A stretch of 42,432 bases of DNA from Bacillota bacterium (GTDB lineage: Bacteria; Bacillota_I; Bacilli_A; Izemoplasmatales; Hujiaoplasmataceae), in assembly GCA_029559915.1 (NCBI GenBank), contig JAKPZU010000352.1, positions 1-42,432 on the forward strand, given 5' to 3'. A program made the position numbers and the translations under genes. Shown in pieces: positions 41,163 through 42,432 of the stretch; position 1 is the first letter of the stretch; every line of letters starts with the position of its first letter. A model generated the notes under the pieces. It was not told the origin of the DNA. It ran no database searches and saw only the letters and a list, made by a program, of their open reading frames with translations.

Positions 41163-42044
41163 ATGATGGAAAACTACATCTATGGAATGTTGCATGGAGT
41201 TCTTGAATCGAAACGATTAATTGCCATCAAGGGAAGAAAAAAAGTTGATTTTTATTATATGAGCAAAAGTATGTTCAAACTGTTCATGCAATATTTTCAA
41301 CCGGGAATCTTCATTTTTATGATTGTCAAGGATCAATCACGTTTATATCGCGGCCATGTGGTCAGAAATATCGTCGCAATCGATAAGTTGCTGGCACCAA
41401 ATAAAAACAAACCAACAATTTACTATGACATTTCAATGATAAAAAGCGGAATCAAATCCCTTATCAATCTGAACCGCAATCGTTTATTCATCGACTTTGA
41501 AATGAGTATGCCGCCATACAATAATTTTCAGGATTTCGTTTCCGAAATAATTCAGGCCGGTTATATCCTGACAGATGAATCAGGCCATATTTTGGAAGAG
41601 TTCAGCAGTTACATCAAACCAAAGTTGTTTCCGGAACTATCGATTAGGACAAAGAAATTCCTGCATATAGAACAAAGTGATGTCGACGGCGGCAACTCCT
41701 ATGAGTTTTTACACAAAAAAATCATGGAAATTCAGAAAAAATACTCCCCGATAGTTTATGTCTGGGGTAAGAATGACCAGTTGGAACTCAATAAATTAAA
41801 CAAAATCCATCGCTTGAGTAATTTTACCAAGTCGATGCAATTCATTGATTTATTGAGCATGCATAAAAATTATTATGGATTAAAGAATGATATTGGCTTA
41901 TTCAACGCTTACAACATCTATTCTGAAACCATCGATCTGAATCACCAAAAACATGACGCTTTGGAAGACGCCACCATCACTAAAGATATCTTCTATGCCT
42001 TCAAGGATGTTTGCAATAATAAGAAAACAGTTATATTCGAATAA
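41163..42044 (+). CDS. DEDDh-type 3'-5' exonuclease with unrecognised N-terminal domain
   Basis: Protein of 293 residues. From about residue 108 it shows the DnaQ/RNase T-type exonuclease motifs: FIDFEMS (Asp111, Glu113), a middle aspartate in VWGKNDQLELN (Asp205), and HDALEDA (His264, Asp269). These make a complete DEDDh metal site. The first 105 residues are basic and beta-rich (LIAIKGRKKVDFYYMS), and I do not recognise them; they may bind nucleic acid or a partner. It starts at ATG 41163 (a second ATG follows directly) with GGAGTGA upstream, 18 bp after uvrC, so it is probably cotranscribed. The substrate (RNA or DNA) is unknown. Confidence 0.83.
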   Translation: MMENYIYGMLHGVLESKRLIAIKGRKKVDFYYMSKSMFKLFMQYFQPGIFIFMIVKDQSRLYRGHVVRNIVAIDKLLAPNKNKPTIYYDISMIKSGIKSLINLNRNRLFIDFEMSMPPYNNFQDFVSEIIQAGYILTDESGHILEEFSSYIKPKLFPELSIRTKKFLHIEQSDVDGGNSYEFLHKKIMEIQKKYSPIVYVWGKNDQLELNKLNKIHRLSNFTKSMQFIDLLSMHKNYYGLKNDIGLFNAYNIYSETIDLNHQKHDALEDATITKDIFYAFKDVCNNKKTVIFE

Positions 42045-42073
42045 AAAATTGACGATTTCTCGTCAATTTTTTT
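42043..42073. terminator. Bidirectional terminator between the exonuclease gene and the RNase J gene
   Basis: AAATTGACGA (42046-42055), loop TTTC, TCGTCAATTT (42060-42069), with A and T runs on both sides. It serves the convergent genes; the RNase J stop codon begins at its edge. Confidence 0.88.
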
Positions 42074-42432
42074 ATAATACCATAATAACTGGCATAATCA
42101 TCGGTTCTCTTCTGGTTTCTTCCAGGATATATTTACGCAAGTTTTTAATGATTTCATTTTTCATGCCGTTCATGTTCAACTTGTGTTTTGGATTCAAATA
42201 CTTTTCGGTAACGTCAAGAATTATTTCTTGCATATCCTTGGTTATTTTATCGTTTTCTTCGAGATAGATGAACCCTCTTGAGATGATGTTAGGCGTGCAC
42301 ATAACTTCATAATTGGCTTGAGAAATGGTAAGGATGACTGATAAAAGTCCGTCTTCAGAGAGTTCTGTACGATCCTTGATTACCAATGATCCTACCTCGC
42401 CATTACTTTCGCTATCAACATAAATATCAGAA
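42072..42432 (-). CDS. rnj: Ribonuclease J, C-terminal end
   Basis: The minus-strand frame is open to the window edge and encodes the last 119 residues. VGSLVIKDRTELSEDGLLSV, then NIISRGFIYLEENDK, matches the beta-CASP RNase J family ('V.RDR..LSedG......PdIiSRGFVY'). The final stretch, including EETRREPMIMPVIMVL, is the usual C-terminal domain end ('..T.R.PmIlPvI.ev'). RNase J is a 5'-3' exonuclease/endonuclease central to mRNA decay in Bacillota. Whether this is J1 or J2 cannot be told from the tail. Confidence 0.9.
   Translation of the reverse strand, partial: SDIYVDSESNGEVGSLVIKDRTELSEDGLLSVILTISQANYEVMCTPNIISRGFIYLEENDKITKDMQEIILDVTEKYLNPKHKLNMNGMKNEIIKNLRKYILEETRREPMIMPVIMVL

Noticed and set aside
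1-42432. Mycoplasma-type genetic code (TGA as tryptophan)
   Set aside because: Several well-defined genes (for example at 5106, 28192, 29414 and 33841) end in TGA, and conserved tryptophans are TGG.

Overview
The window is chromosomal DNA from a low-GC Gram-positive-type bacterium (Bacillota, possibly a Mollicutes-affiliated lineage such as Acholeplasmatales/Izemoplasmatales or an Erysipelotrichia relative). The placement is an inference. It rests on the AT-rich sequence, the sufCDSUB gene order, the rimP-nusA-rnpM-ylxQ-infB-rbfA cluster, a DarA-type PII-like c-di-AMP receptor, an RNase J end and SipW-type signal peptidases. TGA is a normal stop: several genes end in TGA, often as ATGA overlaps with the next start. 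The Mycoplasma-type code is therefore excluded. No tRNA, rRNA, insertion sequence, prophage or CRISPR array was found. The longest gene-free stretch is about 200 bases.

Region 1-5723 is the least ordinary part. It holds the C-terminal end of a secreted protein, a SipW-type signal peptidase, a membrane-anchored McrB-like AAA+ ATPase, a DUF2357-like coiled-coil protein, a small secreted protein with a SipW-type leader, and a second SipW-type peptidase. The second peptidase overlaps walJ. This looks like a dedicated surface-protein export or assembly locus that has taken in a McrBC-like ATPase pair.

Region 6558-14552 carries pyruvate:ferredoxin oxidoreductase, a very large PrsA-like foldase lipoprotein, a cation diffusion facilitator and an MgtC-family membrane protein, mostly as separate transcription units. 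Region 14591-19435 is a complete sufCDSUB Fe-S assembly operon, which fits a cell relying on ferredoxin-linked enzymes such as PFOR. Region 19467-22131 has darA, a short PucR-type HTH protein, an orphan sugar-ABC ATPase and a ComK-like protein. Region 22143-24211 is pgk-tpiA; the PGK has an odd Cys-rich tail.

Region 24217-28153 is on the minus strand. It contains a four-domain CoA-disulfide reductase/rhodanese/TusA/DsrE protein behind an operator-like palindrome, rpsD with a perfect consensus promoter and a long leader, and a free-methionine-sulfoxide reductase. Divergent from these is thiI-GNAT-pepF, overlapping genes in one operon, followed by a beta-propeller lipoprotein and an rRNA methyltransferase/GNAT pair.

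Region 34901-39329 is the translation/transcription operon rimP-nusA-rnpM-ylxQ-infB-rbfA, with a terminator-like hairpin in its leader. Region 39332-42432 contains uvrC with an almost leaderless promoter, a DEDDh exonuclease with an unrecognised N-terminal part, and the C-terminal end of RNase J on the minus strand. PFOR, PGK and TPI point to fermentative glycolytic metabolism. Suf, ThiI, the CoA-disulfide reductase and MsrC point to active sulfur handling and defence against oxidants.
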